The position numbers and the translations under genes are program-made. 34,089 nt of DNA from Planctomycetaceae bacterium (GTDB lineage: Bacteria; Planctomycetota; Planctomycetia; Planctomycetales; Planctomycetaceae): positions 1 through 34,089 of the forward strand of contig OMIV01000380.1 in the NCBI GenBank assembly GCA_900299185.1, given 5' to 3'. Shown piece by piece: positions 24,666-32,894 of this stretch; the stretch's first letter is position 1; each line of letters begins with the position of its first letter. A model generated the notes under the pieces. That model was given only the letters and a program-made list of their open reading frames with translations, was not told where the DNA came from and did no database searches.

Positions 24666-25874
24666 ATGCCGACTCTGATTCGACGACTTTGTCTGTCGAC
24701 CATACTTCTGTCGCTCGCTTTAGTGTCGACGACGTTGATGGCCGCTGAATCGATCAACCCGAAGAACATCGAGGCTCGTGAGCCCTATCTCAATTGTCGC
24801 ATCAAGTTCGAGCGGGAACGCAAAGGCCATGTTGCGTTTATGGGCGGCTCGATCACGGAGATGAACGGCTACCGACCGATGGTTTGCGATGATTTGAAGA
24901 AGAGGTTTCCCCAGACCGAGTTCACCTTCACGGACGCCGGGATCTCGTCAACGTGTTCGACGACCGGTGCGTTTCGGTTGAAGTCGGATGTGTTGTCGAA
25001 AGGTCCGGTGGACCTGTTCTTTGTGGAGTTCGCGGTTAACGACGATCAGGACGCGGGGCACGCTCGCCGAGAATGTATTCGTGGGCTGGAAGGCATCATT
25101 CGCCAGTGCCGGACGCACAATCCGCAGATGGACATCGTGGTAACGTTCTTCGTCAACGAGGGCATGTTGAGTCAGTTGCAGACGGGCAAGACGCCACTGT
25201 CGATGGGGGCGCATTCAGAAGTTGCTCAACACTACGGAGTATCGACGATTCATCTGGCTCGCGAGGTTGCTGAGCGAATCACCGCCGGTCGGCTTACATG
25301 GAAGGTCTATGGCGGAGTTCATCCGGCTCCCGCTGGTAATCGCATCTGCGCGGACATGATCGAGCAAATGCTGTCAGACGCTTGGAGCAAGCAATTGTCT
25401 GCCGATGCCAAACCGCTGACTTTCGAGCTTCCAAAGCCACTCGATGCCGGCAACTACGGGCATGGTCGGTTTGTGTCGGTGAAGGATGCGGCGATTCGGA
25501 ATGGTTGGACGGTCGGCATACCAGATTGGCAGAAGCTGCCCGGATCCAAACGCCCGCGATTCACGTCGCTCGAGATGCTGACTGCGGATGACGTCGGTGC
25601 CGAGTGCTCGTTGAAATTCAAAGGGCAGTCATTGGGAGTGTTCGTCGTCGCTGGACCTGATGCTGGCATCATTTCCGTTAGCATCGACGGTGGCGCGTTC
25701 GAGCCCAGAGATCTCTATCACAACTACAGCGGCGGCTTGCATTACCCGCGCACTGTGATGCTGGCCACAGACTTGGCAGATGGAGAGCACACGGCGGTTC
25801 TGCGGATCTCGGACAATAAGAACGCGAAAAGCTCGGGCCATGCCGCGCGGATCATGCAGTTCGGCGTGAACTGA
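24666..25874 (+). CDS. Exported SGNH/GDSL-like hydrolase with a C-terminal beta domain
   Basis: This 402-residue protein has a signal peptide (residues 1-27). Residues of about 45-240 are an SGNH-type hydrolase: nucleophile S62 in MGGSIT, oxyanion Gly at 92 (DAGISS), Asn 125 in AVND and the base H219 in GGVHPAPAGN. The usual Asp three residues before the His is a Gly here, so the triad would lack its acid or use another residue. Residues of about 260-402 form a beta-rich domain of the kind that binds carbohydrate or completes the active site. Such enzymes remove acyl groups from esters, often acetyl groups on polysaccharides. The substrate is not known. The ribosome binding site is strong. 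A folded element follows at 25909-26011. Confidence 0.87.
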   Translation: MPTLIRRLCLSTILLSLALVSTTLMAAESINPKNIEAREPYLNCRIKFERERKGHVAFMGGSITEMNGYRPMVCDDLKKRFPQTEFTFTDAGISSTCSTTGAFRLKSDVLSKGPVDLFFVEFAVNDDQDAGHARRECIRGLEGIIRQCRTHNPQMDIVVTFFVNEGMLSQLQTGKTPLSMGAHSEVAQHYGVSTIHLAREVAERITAGRLTWKVYGGVHPAPAGNRICADMIEQMLSDAWSKQLSADAKPLTFELPKPLDAGNYGHGRFVSVKDAAIRNGWTVGIPDWQKLPGSKRPRFTSLEMLTADDVGAECSLKFKGQSLGVFVVAGPDAGIISVSIDGGAFEPRDLYHNYSGGLHYPRTVMLATDLADGEHTAVLRISDNKNAKSSGHAARIMQFGVN

Positions 25875-25908
25875 GAATTCTCTGCCATACGACCTGGTCA
25901 AAAAGCAA

Positions 25909-26011
25909 AGGGACCGAGAACTCGATCACTTCCGCCAATTGTCGAACACGGGCGAGTTCGATCTGAAGCTGTCGGGCTTCGAGGGCGGAACTGAGAGGGT
26001 TCTCGGTCCTT
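25909..26011. other. Intergenic element predicted to fold into nested stems
   Basis: The outer stem pairs GGACCGAGAAC 25911-25921 with GTTCTCGGTCC 25999-26009, plus two flanking pairs. Inside it TTCCGCC 25930-25936 pairs with GGCGGAA 25984-25990. That in turn encloses two hairpins, TCGAAC 25942-25947 with GTTCGA 25956-25961, and GAAGC 25965-25969 with GCTTC 25976-25980. TTCGTGTTTTG follows on the plus strand. It could be an elaborate terminator for the SGNH gene or a small structured RNA. No tRNA or known riboswitch signature is present. Confidence 0.5.
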
Positions 26012-26045
26012 CGTGTTTTGATGGCTAGCGAACTACTACGTGGGC

Positions 26046-26402
26046 TTAGACCAACGCGCGGCGTTGTGAGCCGGTTCGTTCTTCTGATCCCATCGGTTGG
26101 CGGACGAGCACGTTTTCGGCCTCGTCAAACCGATGGATGTGACCTTGATTGTCGACGTATCGCTGAAGCCGAGTCTCAACGAGGCTCAGTTCTTCGGGCG
26201 TGATTGACCCGGCGGTTGTGATGCGGGTGAGATGATTCAGGCTGAGGAAGGCCATGATCCCAATGAGCCCGGTTTGCAGAGTGATCAGGTCGACTCCAGA
26301 CGGCAGGTCATGTCCGAAATAGAGGCCCATCAAGAAGGTGCTCATGGCGAGGATACCGAATTGAGTCATCCCCGATCGTCGCGTTTCCGGTGTCGTTTTC
26401 AT
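26046..26402 (-). CDS. Small two-helix membrane protein
   Basis: This is a 118-residue protein with two hydrophobic helices (residues of about 14-30 and 38-56), then a polar C-terminal region of about 60 residues with PEELSLVETRLQRY and a charged end. A site reading AGGAA lies 8 bases before the ATG, which supports expression. No family is recognised. The layout is that of a small inner-membrane protein with a cytoplasmic tail. It is convergent with the SGNH gene and divergent from the secretin. Confidence 0.6.
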   Translation of the reverse strand: MKTTPETRRSGMTQFGILAMSTFLMGLYFGHDLPSGVDLITLQTGLIGIMAFLSLNHLTRITTAGSITPEELSLVETRLQRYVDNQGHIHRFDEAENVLVRQPMGSEERTGSQRRALV

Positions 26403-26870
26403 GGTTGTGTTCCTGACCTAGTGGTTGGTCGTCGCGCGGACTTGAATGAATTTCTCAGGCTGACAGCAGAAACCTATGTCGCACCGGTGCTGAGGCAAAT
26501 TCCTGCTTGCGCCACTTGCCAAGTCAGCCTTACGCGCAGCCTCAAGAGTTTGACTTTAGCGGTTAGGCGGTCGCTGCCGATCTTAACGATGAGACGATGT
26601 CTGCCGGTTGCGCATGATTGTGCGCAGCCTGCCGACCGCTGCGCGACGCAGGCTCGTTTGGGTCTGAAAAGATGGTGGAGACGTCCGACGCAGTGCTGGG
26701 TGCGGTTCAGGGGCCGCACTCTGACACCCTCATTCAAGTGACATGCAGGAGCACGCGATTTTGCGACCGCAAGTTGATGTTCGATCCTTTGACTCGATGA
26801 GTCGCGATTCGAAGTTTTCAACTGGCCAGAGCAGATCAGTTAGCTCACCGGACAGGGAGGTCCGACGAGG
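26403..26870. other. Long intergenic region upstream of the secretin
   Basis: This stretch of 468 bases lies between divergent genes. Open frames on both strands cross it, but none has coding-like composition with a ribosome binding site. A short palindrome TGCGCA...TGCGCA lies near 26608-26624. GGGAGG at 26855-26860 lies 10 bases before the secretin ATG. A TTGACT near 26550 has no matching -10 box. The leader is long enough to hold regulation of the secretin, but I cannot identify a specific site. Confidence 0.45.
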
Positions 26871-29800
26871 ATGACTCAGCACCATCAATCGCATCGCCGA
26901 CTTGGCTCACAGCTATTTCTCGGTCTCGCTCTGACTGGAGCGCTGGGGACTCTTGGACTGAGCCCTGAATTGCAGCGCGAGGCTGTGGCTCAAAGCTGGC
27001 CCAGCTTTGGGAAAAGCAAAGCGAACAAGGCCGAGGAGGCTGTCGCCAAGCCTTCGACAAGCAAGACGTCGTCGGCGTCTCGGGACGAGCAAGTCATTCG
27101 CATGAACTTCGTGGCGTCCACTTGGGATGACATCTTGAAGCATGTCGCGAAGGACGCCGGCGCGACTCTGGTTATGGACAAAGTCCCGCATGGGCGTTTC
27201 AGCCGGACTGACTTTCGGAAGCACTCTAAGGCCGACGCGCTGCGAATCCTGAATCAAGAACTCGAGAAGCAAGACTTCCGAGTTGTCGAGCAAGGCAACT
27301 TCTTGGTCTGCCTCTATCTGCCGACGACGCGACCTGAGTACCGACGGTCGCAGGTCGATTCTGAGGGCGAAGCTCGTAACGAAGCAGCTTCGTCGGATGA
27401 TGTGAAAGTCCCGGCCAAGAACTATGCCAACCCGATTCAACGGACCGGTGGCCAAGTCGCCGATGGTGCCTCGAATGCGGGCCGCTCGAAGGCGACGGCG
27501 TCAGGAGTTGCTCCGCGCCGCGATGGAGCATTGCGAACCGCCGTGTACCAGGACGGAGATCAGAGCGGGTCACAGGCTTCGTCGGTGAAGCCGTATCAAC
27601 CCAAGCAGAAGTCGGCTCGCGATCTCTCGAAGCAACTGTTCGATGCCTTCCGCGAGCGAGCTGAGATCATCGACGAAGGGCCGGGCGGATTGCCCGCCGT
27701 CCGCGTCTATGGGAACACGTCGCCGGACGACAAGAACGCCGTCCGCAAAGTGCTCTTCACGATCGGGGTCGACACTGAGGGCAATGTCCTGCAGGTCGAA
27801 GGTACGGGCGAGCAGACCGATCGCATCGTGAGACTGTTGCAACGCTTGGATGCCGCGCCGGGGCAAGCCCAGGAAACAACGCGCTTGATCTCCACCAAGA
27901 AGGGCGCGACGGCTGTTGCTAAGAACGTGCAAGCGGCAGTGACTCGGCTGGTCGCTCAGAATGATCAGAAGGGCGAAACGCCTGAAGACGTCAAAACGCA
28001 GACCAATCGCAAGGACGAGAACGGCAATCCGTTGCCCAATCAGATCGGCGGCATTCGCAGTGATGTGAATGTCGAAGCGATGGAAGACATCGGCGTTCTG
28101 ATCCTCAAAGGTAATCAGGCAGACGTTTATGCCGAGCTGGCCATCATCAAGCAGATTGAGGAACTCAGTGCGGCGTCGGCTCCTGACGTCCACTTGCAGA
28201 CGCTCAAGAACATCGACAGCGAAGCGTTGGCCGACTTACTCACGACGGTCTACGACAAGCTTAAGGACGCGCAAGGCAAGAAGACCGACCAGACGACTTC
28301 CATCAGCGTGGTCGCCGTAGTGCGACCGAATGCCGTGCTGGTGTTGGCGGCTCCGCGTGATTTGGACTCGGTCATCAAGCTCATCAAAGAACTTGATCGT
28401 CCGTTGGCTCCGAGCACTGCGTTCGCGACCTTCACTCTGAAGTATGCGATCGCTGGGCAGATGGAAGAGATGCTGAAGGAGTTCTTCGATCGCCAGGGCA
28501 ATCAGAACAAGGGGCTCGCGACTCGCGTTCGCATCGTGGCCGACGTTCGAACCAATACGGTGGTCGTCCTGGCTCAGCCAAATGACCTCAAGGCGATCTC
28601 TGACTTGATTCCGCAGCTCGACAAGAACGAATCCGGTGCGATTAGCCGCGTCGAGATGTTCCCCTTGAAGCACGCTGTGGCAGATCAATTACAGACGACC
28701 GTGAACCTCATCTTGCAGAGCGTCTTGAATCCAGCTCAGTTGGGGCAGGGACAGTTGGGACAAGCGGTGCTGGGGATTGGCGGCGGTAATTCGGCCACTC
28801 AGTTGCGCGACGTTCGATCGGCGGTCTTGGAGTACCTGACGGCTGATGGACCGAATGGTCAGAAGCTGCGTTCGGGCATCTTGGCCGACATCCGCATCAA
28901 CAGCGACGACCGTTCGAACACGCTCATCGTCACGGCTCCTGAAGAGAGCATGGAGCTTGTTCGTGAACTCATCACACGATTGGATCGTCCCGCGACCAAC
29001 GTGGCGGAAGTGAAGCACTTCCAACTGCGGAACGCAGACGCGTCGTCGGTCGTGACGTTGCTGAATCAGCTCTTCAACGGCCAGACGAATCAGAATCAAG
29101 GCGGCCAAGGTGGCAACAATCAGAACAACCAAGCGGCAGCCGGCGTGCAATTGGCAGCGGCAGAGAACGCGAGCAGCGTCGTGCCGTTGCGGTTCTCGGT
29201 TGACGCTCGCACCAACAGCATAGTGGCGATCGGTACGGCAGAGGCTCTCGATGTCGTCGATGCTCTGATCTTGCGGCTCGATTCGAATGACGTTCGCGAG
29301 CGGAAGACCAAGGTATTCCGTTTGAAGAACACTACTGCCCAAGACATCGCGACCGCCGTGCAGCAATTCATCACGAGCCAACTGACGGTGTTCCAGCAGC
29401 AGGCCGGCGGTGGAAATCAGGCGAACGGACAGCTCATCAGTCAGTACGAGCGGCTCGAAAAGCAGGCTGTCATTCAGTTCGAGAACAACACGAACTCGGT
29501 GTTGATCAGCGCGTCCCCACGTTACTTCGACGAGATCGTGAAGATGGTCGAGTCGTTGGATGAAGACTTACCGCAAGTCGTCATTCAAGCGTTGCTGGTC
29601 GAAGTCACGCTCGACAACACGGACGAGTTTGGCGTGGAATTGGGCTTACAAGATCCGGTGCTCTTCAGACGAAGCGCCGTGACGAATGGCGTCGTGACTC
29701 CGGGCTTCGGGTTTAACTCGGGCACCGTCGGTAACTCCCTCAATCAAGTGGGTGGGACTGGAGCTGCTCATCCCGGCCAAGTCGGAACTCAAGGCATTAG

Positions 29801-30725
29801 TAACTTGAGTGTCGGTCGAACCAATGCCGACGGACTGGGCTTTGGCGGCTTGGTGCTGTCTGCTGGCTCGGACTCGGTCAGCGTCTTGCTGCGAGCCTTA
29901 GCCTATAACCGCAAGCTCGAAATTCTGAGTCGTCCATCGATTCGAACGCTGCACAATCAAGCTGGCTACATCAACGTGGGGCAGCAGATTCCGATCGTGT
30001 CTGGTACCAACGCCACCAGCTTCGGCACGTTCTCTCCGACGATCGCTCAGCAACAAGTTGGCATCACTTTGCAGGTGATTCCAAAAGTGGGTGACGACGG
30101 CAAGATTCAAATCCAGATGGAAGCCATAAAGACGGTACTTAACGGATCGGTTTCCATCGTTGGAGCAAGTACTACACAGGCCGAAATCAAGTCGCCCATC
30201 ATTGATGGCACAACGGCGCGTGCGACGGTGACAGTGGCCGATGCTGAGACCGTCGTATTGGGCGGACTCATCACCAAGACCAACGACACGCTTGAACGCA
30301 AGGTGCCGTGGTTGGGTGATCTGCCGGTTGTTGGTACTGCGTTCCGCTACGACAAGACGGTCACACAGCGAAAAGAACTGTTGATCTTCCTGACGCCGCG
30401 AGTTGTGCGCACTAAGATGGACAGCGAAGAACTCAAGGTCATCGAAGCTTCGCGACTCCATTGGACCGAGTGTGAAGCGGAAGAGATTCACGGTCCGATC
30501 TTTGGACTGCCGCCCGAGCAGATCTCGCCGATTGTTGAGCCGTCCCGGTTCGACAGTCTCAGCCAGCCAGTGGCACCGGCTCCTACGACTCCGGTCTCGC
30601 CATCGAATCCACCGCCAGCACCCGCTTCCGATGGGGCACCGATGACTCGTCGAAGTTTGAAAGACTCGGGAGTTCGGCAGGTTTCGCACGAAGAATCGGC
30701 CAAAGCCAAATCGCGCACTAAGTAA
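26871..30725 (+). CDS. Very long secretin (GspD/PilQ family) with multiple N domains
   Basis: Secretins form the outer-membrane channel of type II secretion and type IV pilus machines. This 1284-residue form has a signal peptide (about 1-41), a first N-domain-like region (about 68-150), and then a series of about seven repeats. Each repeat holds a hydrophobic strand such as TNTVVVLAQP or TNSVLISASP and a helix ending in LD. Two Gln/Asn/Gly-rich linkers interrupt the series (near nt 28740-28790 and 29090-29150). The secretin core begins near residue 900 (VVIQALLVEVTL). It includes the channel strand region with LSRPSIRTL and ends in VPWLGDLPVVG and ELLIFLTPRVV. A proline-rich tail follows. Standard GspD is 650-700 residues with three or four N domains. 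No gspE, F or G lies nearby, so it is an orphan; a lipoprotein follows. Confidence 0.93.
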   Translation: MTQHHQSHRRLGSQLFLGLALTGALGTLGLSPELQREAVAQSWPSFGKSKANKAEEAVAKPSTSKTSSASRDEQVIRMNFVASTWDDILKHVAKDAGATLVMDKVPHGRFSRTDFRKHSKADALRILNQELEKQDFRVVEQGNFLVCLYLPTTRPEYRRSQVDSEGEARNEAASSDDVKVPAKNYANPIQRTGGQVADGASNAGRSKATASGVAPRRDGALRTAVYQDGDQSGSQASSVKPYQPKQKSARDLSKQLFDAFRERAEIIDEGPGGLPAVRVYGNTSPDDKNAVRKVLFTIGVDTEGNVLQVEGTGEQTDRIVRLLQRLDAAPGQAQETTRLISTKKGATAVAKNVQAAVTRLVAQNDQKGETPEDVKTQTNRKDENGNPLPNQIGGIRSDVNVEAMEDIGVLILKGNQADVYAELAIIKQIEELSAASAPDVHLQTLKNIDSEALADLLTTVYDKLKDAQGKKTDQTTSISVVAVVRPNAVLVLAAPRDLDSVIKLIKELDRPLAPSTAFATFTLKYAIAGQMEEMLKEFFDRQGNQNKGLATRVRIVADVRTNTVVVLAQPNDLKAISDLIPQLDKNESGAISRVEMFPLKHAVADQLQTTVNLILQSVLNPAQLGQGQLGQAVLGIGGGNSATQLRDVRSAVLEYLTADGPNGQKLRSGILADIRINSDDRSNTLIVTAPEESMELVRELITRLDRPATNVAEVKHFQLRNADASSVVTLLNQLFNGQTNQNQGGQGGNNQNNQAAAGVQLAAAENASSVVPLRFSVDARTNSIVAIGTAEALDVVDALILRLDSNDVRERKTKVFRLKNTTAQDIATAVQQFITSQLTVFQQQAGGGNQANGQLISQYERLEKQAVIQFENNTNSVLISASPRYFDEIVKMVESLDEDLPQVVIQALLVEVTLDNTDEFGVELGLQDPVLFRRSAVTNGVVTPGFGFNSGTVGNSLNQVGGTGAAHPGQVGTQGISNLSVGRTNADGLGFGGLVLSAGSDSVSVLLRALAYNRKLEILSRPSIRTLHNQAGYINVGQQIPIVSGTNATSFGTFSPTIAQQQVGITLQVIPKVGDDGKIQIQMEAIKTVLNGSVSIVGASTTQAEIKSPIIDGTTARATVTVADAETVVLGGLITKTNDTLERKVPWLGDLPVVGTAFRYDKTVTQRKELLIFLTPRVVRTKMDSEELKVIEASRLHWTECEAEEIHGPIFGLPPEQISPIVEPSRFDSLSQPVAPAPTTPVSPSNPPPAPASDGAPMTRRSLKDSGVRQVSHEESAKAKSRTK

Positions 30726-30742
30726 GTTCGAAATGTGCGAGA

Positions 30743-30802
30743 GATCGTCCCGTTGAGTTCTTGTCGGAGTACTCGGTCTCCGAAGGGCAAACGGGACGAA
30801 TC
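30743..30802. other. Nested hairpin between the secretin and lipoprotein genes
   Basis: The outer stem TCGTCCCGTT 30745-30754 pairs with AACGGGACGA 30790-30799. Inside, TCGGAG 30764-30769 pairs with CTCCGA 30778-30783. No T-tract follows. It could lower readthrough from the secretin gene or stabilise its mRNA end while the lipoprotein gene is still transcribed. Confidence 0.5.
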
Positions 30803-30853
30803 ACTTTCATGCTTGGTTCTTGAAGATCACGCCAATCAGCAAGGATGCGGATC

Positions 30854-31624
30854 ATGGCTCGTCGATGGCGAGATGTTCTGAGTGTTGTGGCCTGTTGCCT
30901 CGCGATGGCGGGCTTGGGCTGTTCGTCACTGACGGGATCCAAGCGGGCTGCGTTTACTCCTGCGACGGCTCGTAATCCGGCGGCGAAGATCCTGTGTGTC
31001 TGGCAGCAAGCCGATGGCCCAGGGCTCAACGGTGAGACCACACGCGGCCTCGCGGGGCAGGTTTTCTTCTTCCCCCGAGAAGGCGACGTCCCCGTCACCG
31101 TGCAGGGCGAACTCAAGATCTTTGTGTTTGACGACGTGGGCACTCCGGAAGAACAGTCGAAGCCACTGCACCAAGTTGATGTGCCCAGTTACGAACTCAA
31201 CTCACGCTTGGGCGAGACTCAGTTCGGTCCGTCTTACACGGTGTTTGCTCCTTACACCCGCAAGGGAAGTTCTGAAGCGAACTGTGCTGTCAGAGTGCGG
31301 CTGACTCGTCCCGATGGCTCCGTGCTGTTTTCAGATATGGCTCAGGTCAAATTGAATGGCACGCCGCGCGAGAAGCCCGATGCCAGTCAGAATGCTCCCA
31401 TGTCGATCGCCTTACGCCGCGATGACGTTGTACGGTCTGACGGTCCGACGAGCGCCACGATTGCGGTCGAACGACACGGCAAGATGCAAGTGACGACTCA
31501 ACGTCTGAAGCATCTGGGTGAAGACGCTCCCGCCGAATTGAGCGAGGAAGAAGAACGCGACGCGCGGTTGCGGGACTACGAGTCGAAGCTGAAACGGCTG
31601 ATGGATTCGAATTCGAAACGCTGA
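30854..31624 (+). CDS. Lipoprotein downstream of the secretin
   Basis: This 256-residue protein has a lipoprotein signal peptide and lipobox (MAGLGC, Cys near residue 23). The mature part has a beta-rich middle (residues of about 50-170, with PVTVQGELKIFVFDD) and a charged helical C-terminus (about 215-256) likely to form a coiled coil. AAGGA lies 8 bases before ATG 30854; the ATG at 30845 would overlap that site. No family is recognised. Its position 128 bases after an orphan secretin on the same strand suggests a pilotin-like or accessory role, but no pilotin signature is seen. Confidence 0.75.
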   Translation: MARRWRDVLSVVACCLAMAGLGCSSLTGSKRAAFTPATARNPAAKILCVWQQADGPGLNGETTRGLAGQVFFFPREGDVPVTVQGELKIFVFDDVGTPEEQSKPLHQVDVPSYELNSRLGETQFGPSYTVFAPYTRKGSSEANCAVRVRLTRPDGSVLFSDMAQVKLNGTPREKPDASQNAPMSIALRRDDVVRSDGPTSATIAVERHGKMQVTTQRLKHLGEDAPAELSEEEERDARLRDYESKLKRLMDSNSKR

Positions 31625-31691
31625 TCTCGCGGCGATGGCCTGCTATTTGACGTCGCATTCAGCGGCGAACTAATGCGTGCCACCGACCAAT

Positions 31692-31751
31692 CGAGCCCCT
31701 GAAGTGCCGGACCTCCGTCCTTGGCCCAGCCATTTCTGCCGTCGGGGCTCG
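31692..31751. other. Long hairpin in the aroG leader
   Basis: CGAGCCCC 31692-31699 pairs with GGGGCTCG 31744-31751. A small inner hairpin GGAC 31709-31712 pairs with GTCC 31717-31720. It lies 82 bases before the DAHP synthase ATG. It could be the terminator of the lipoprotein gene or a leader structure. No leader peptide rich in aromatic codons is visible. Confidence 0.35.
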
Positions 31752-31833
31752 CACGCCGCTACCTTTCGATTTCAGCTCGACTTAGCATCCCGCCCCCTTT
31801 TCCCGCCTCACTCTGACGAAGCTCGACACTTCC

Positions 31834-32874
31834 ATGCGTAAGACTCAGTACCTGCACATCGCCAGCACCATTCCGTTGACCTCGCCTCGGCAGCTCAAAA
31901 CGGACTTTCCGATTACCGACGAAGTGTCGGATCTCGTGTCTCGATCGCGTGAAGATCTCATCCAGATCCTCAATGGAGACGACTCGCGGTTGGTGGCGAT
32001 GGTTGGCCCGTGCTCGATTCACAATGTCGAAGCCGCGATGGAGTACGCGCGGAAGCTGCAACGAGTCGCCCATGATGTTCGCGACCGCATCCTCGTCATC
32101 ATGCGAGTGTACTTTGAGAAGCCGCGCACCACGGTTGGTTGGAAGGGGTTGATCAACGACCCGCATCTCGACGACAGCTTTGATATTGGCACCGGTTTGA
32201 AGCTGGCTCGGCAAGTGTTGTTGGATGTGGCGAAGCTCGGCATTCCGGCGGCCACCGAACTGCTGGAGCCGGTGACTCCGCAATACATCGCAGACCTCAT
32301 CACGTTGACGGCGATTGGTGCTCGCACGACCGAGTCTCCGACGCATCGTCAGATGGCGAGCGGACTGTCGATGCCGGTGGGTTACAAGAACGGGACCGAT
32401 GGTGAATTGCAGGTTGCGATCGACGCGATGATTGCGGCTCGGTCGCCTCATAGTTTCCTGGGCATTGATCAAGACGGGCAGACTTGCATCGTCAACACGA
32501 CCGGTAACCCGTTTGGTCATGTGATCCTGCGAGGTGGACGATCGGGACCAAACTACCAAGCTGCGGCCGTCGCTTCGGCGGTGGAACGATTAACACACGC
32601 GGGGCTGGCTCCACGATTGGTCGTCGATTGCAGCCATGCCAATTCGAACAAGGACTACAAGCGGCAGTCGGTCGTTTGGGAAGACGTTGTCGATCAGCGC
32701 ATCACCGGCAATCGCAACATCATCGGCTTGATGTTGGAGAGCAATCTGCTGCCGGGTAAGCAGGACTTGCGCGACCCCAACAACTTGCAGTACGGCGTGT
32801 CGATCACTGACGGCTGCATTGGCTGGGACGAGACCGAGCGACTGTTGCGCGAGACCTATGCGAAGTTGAAATAG
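31834..32874 (+). CDS. aroG: 3-deoxy-7-phosphoheptulonate synthase, class I (DAHP synthase)
   Basis: DAHP synthase condenses phosphoenolpyruvate with erythrose 4-phosphate in the first step of the shikimate pathway, and is usually feedback-inhibited by an aromatic amino acid. The 346-residue product is a class I-alpha enzyme of the AroF/G/H type. It has the metal-binding GPCSIH (58-63), RVYFEKPRTTVGWKG (91-105), ESPTHRQMASG (167-177), KNGT (185-188), ILRGG (231-235) and DCSHANS (265-271). The length is standard with the N-terminal extension used for feedback control. Which amino acid regulates it (Phe, Tyr or Trp) cannot be told here. The upstream ribosome binding site is weak. hrpB follows 20 bases later. 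Confidence 0.95.
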   Translation: MRKTQYLHIASTIPLTSPRQLKTDFPITDEVSDLVSRSREDLIQILNGDDSRLVAMVGPCSIHNVEAAMEYARKLQRVAHDVRDRILVIMRVYFEKPRTTVGWKGLINDPHLDDSFDIGTGLKLARQVLLDVAKLGIPAATELLEPVTPQYIADLITLTAIGARTTESPTHRQMASGLSMPVGYKNGTDGELQVAIDAMIAARSPHSFLGIDQDGQTCIVNTTGNPFGHVILRGGRSGPNYQAAAVASAVERLTHAGLAPRLVVDCSHANSNKDYKRQSVVWEDVVDQRITGNRNIIGLMLESNLLPGKQDLRDPNNLQYGVSITDGCIGWDETERLLRETYAKLK

Positions 32875-32894
32875 GGACGAGGGACGCGACTCAG

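Noticed and set aside
26474-26821. Open frames on both strands in the long gap before the secretin
   Set aside because: No ribosome binding site, no domain and irregular composition; Cys/Arg-rich translations look like non-coding sequence.
27570-29381. Several long minus-strand open frames opposite the secretin
   Set aside because: Shadows of a GC-biased gene whose plus-strand product has a full secretin architecture.
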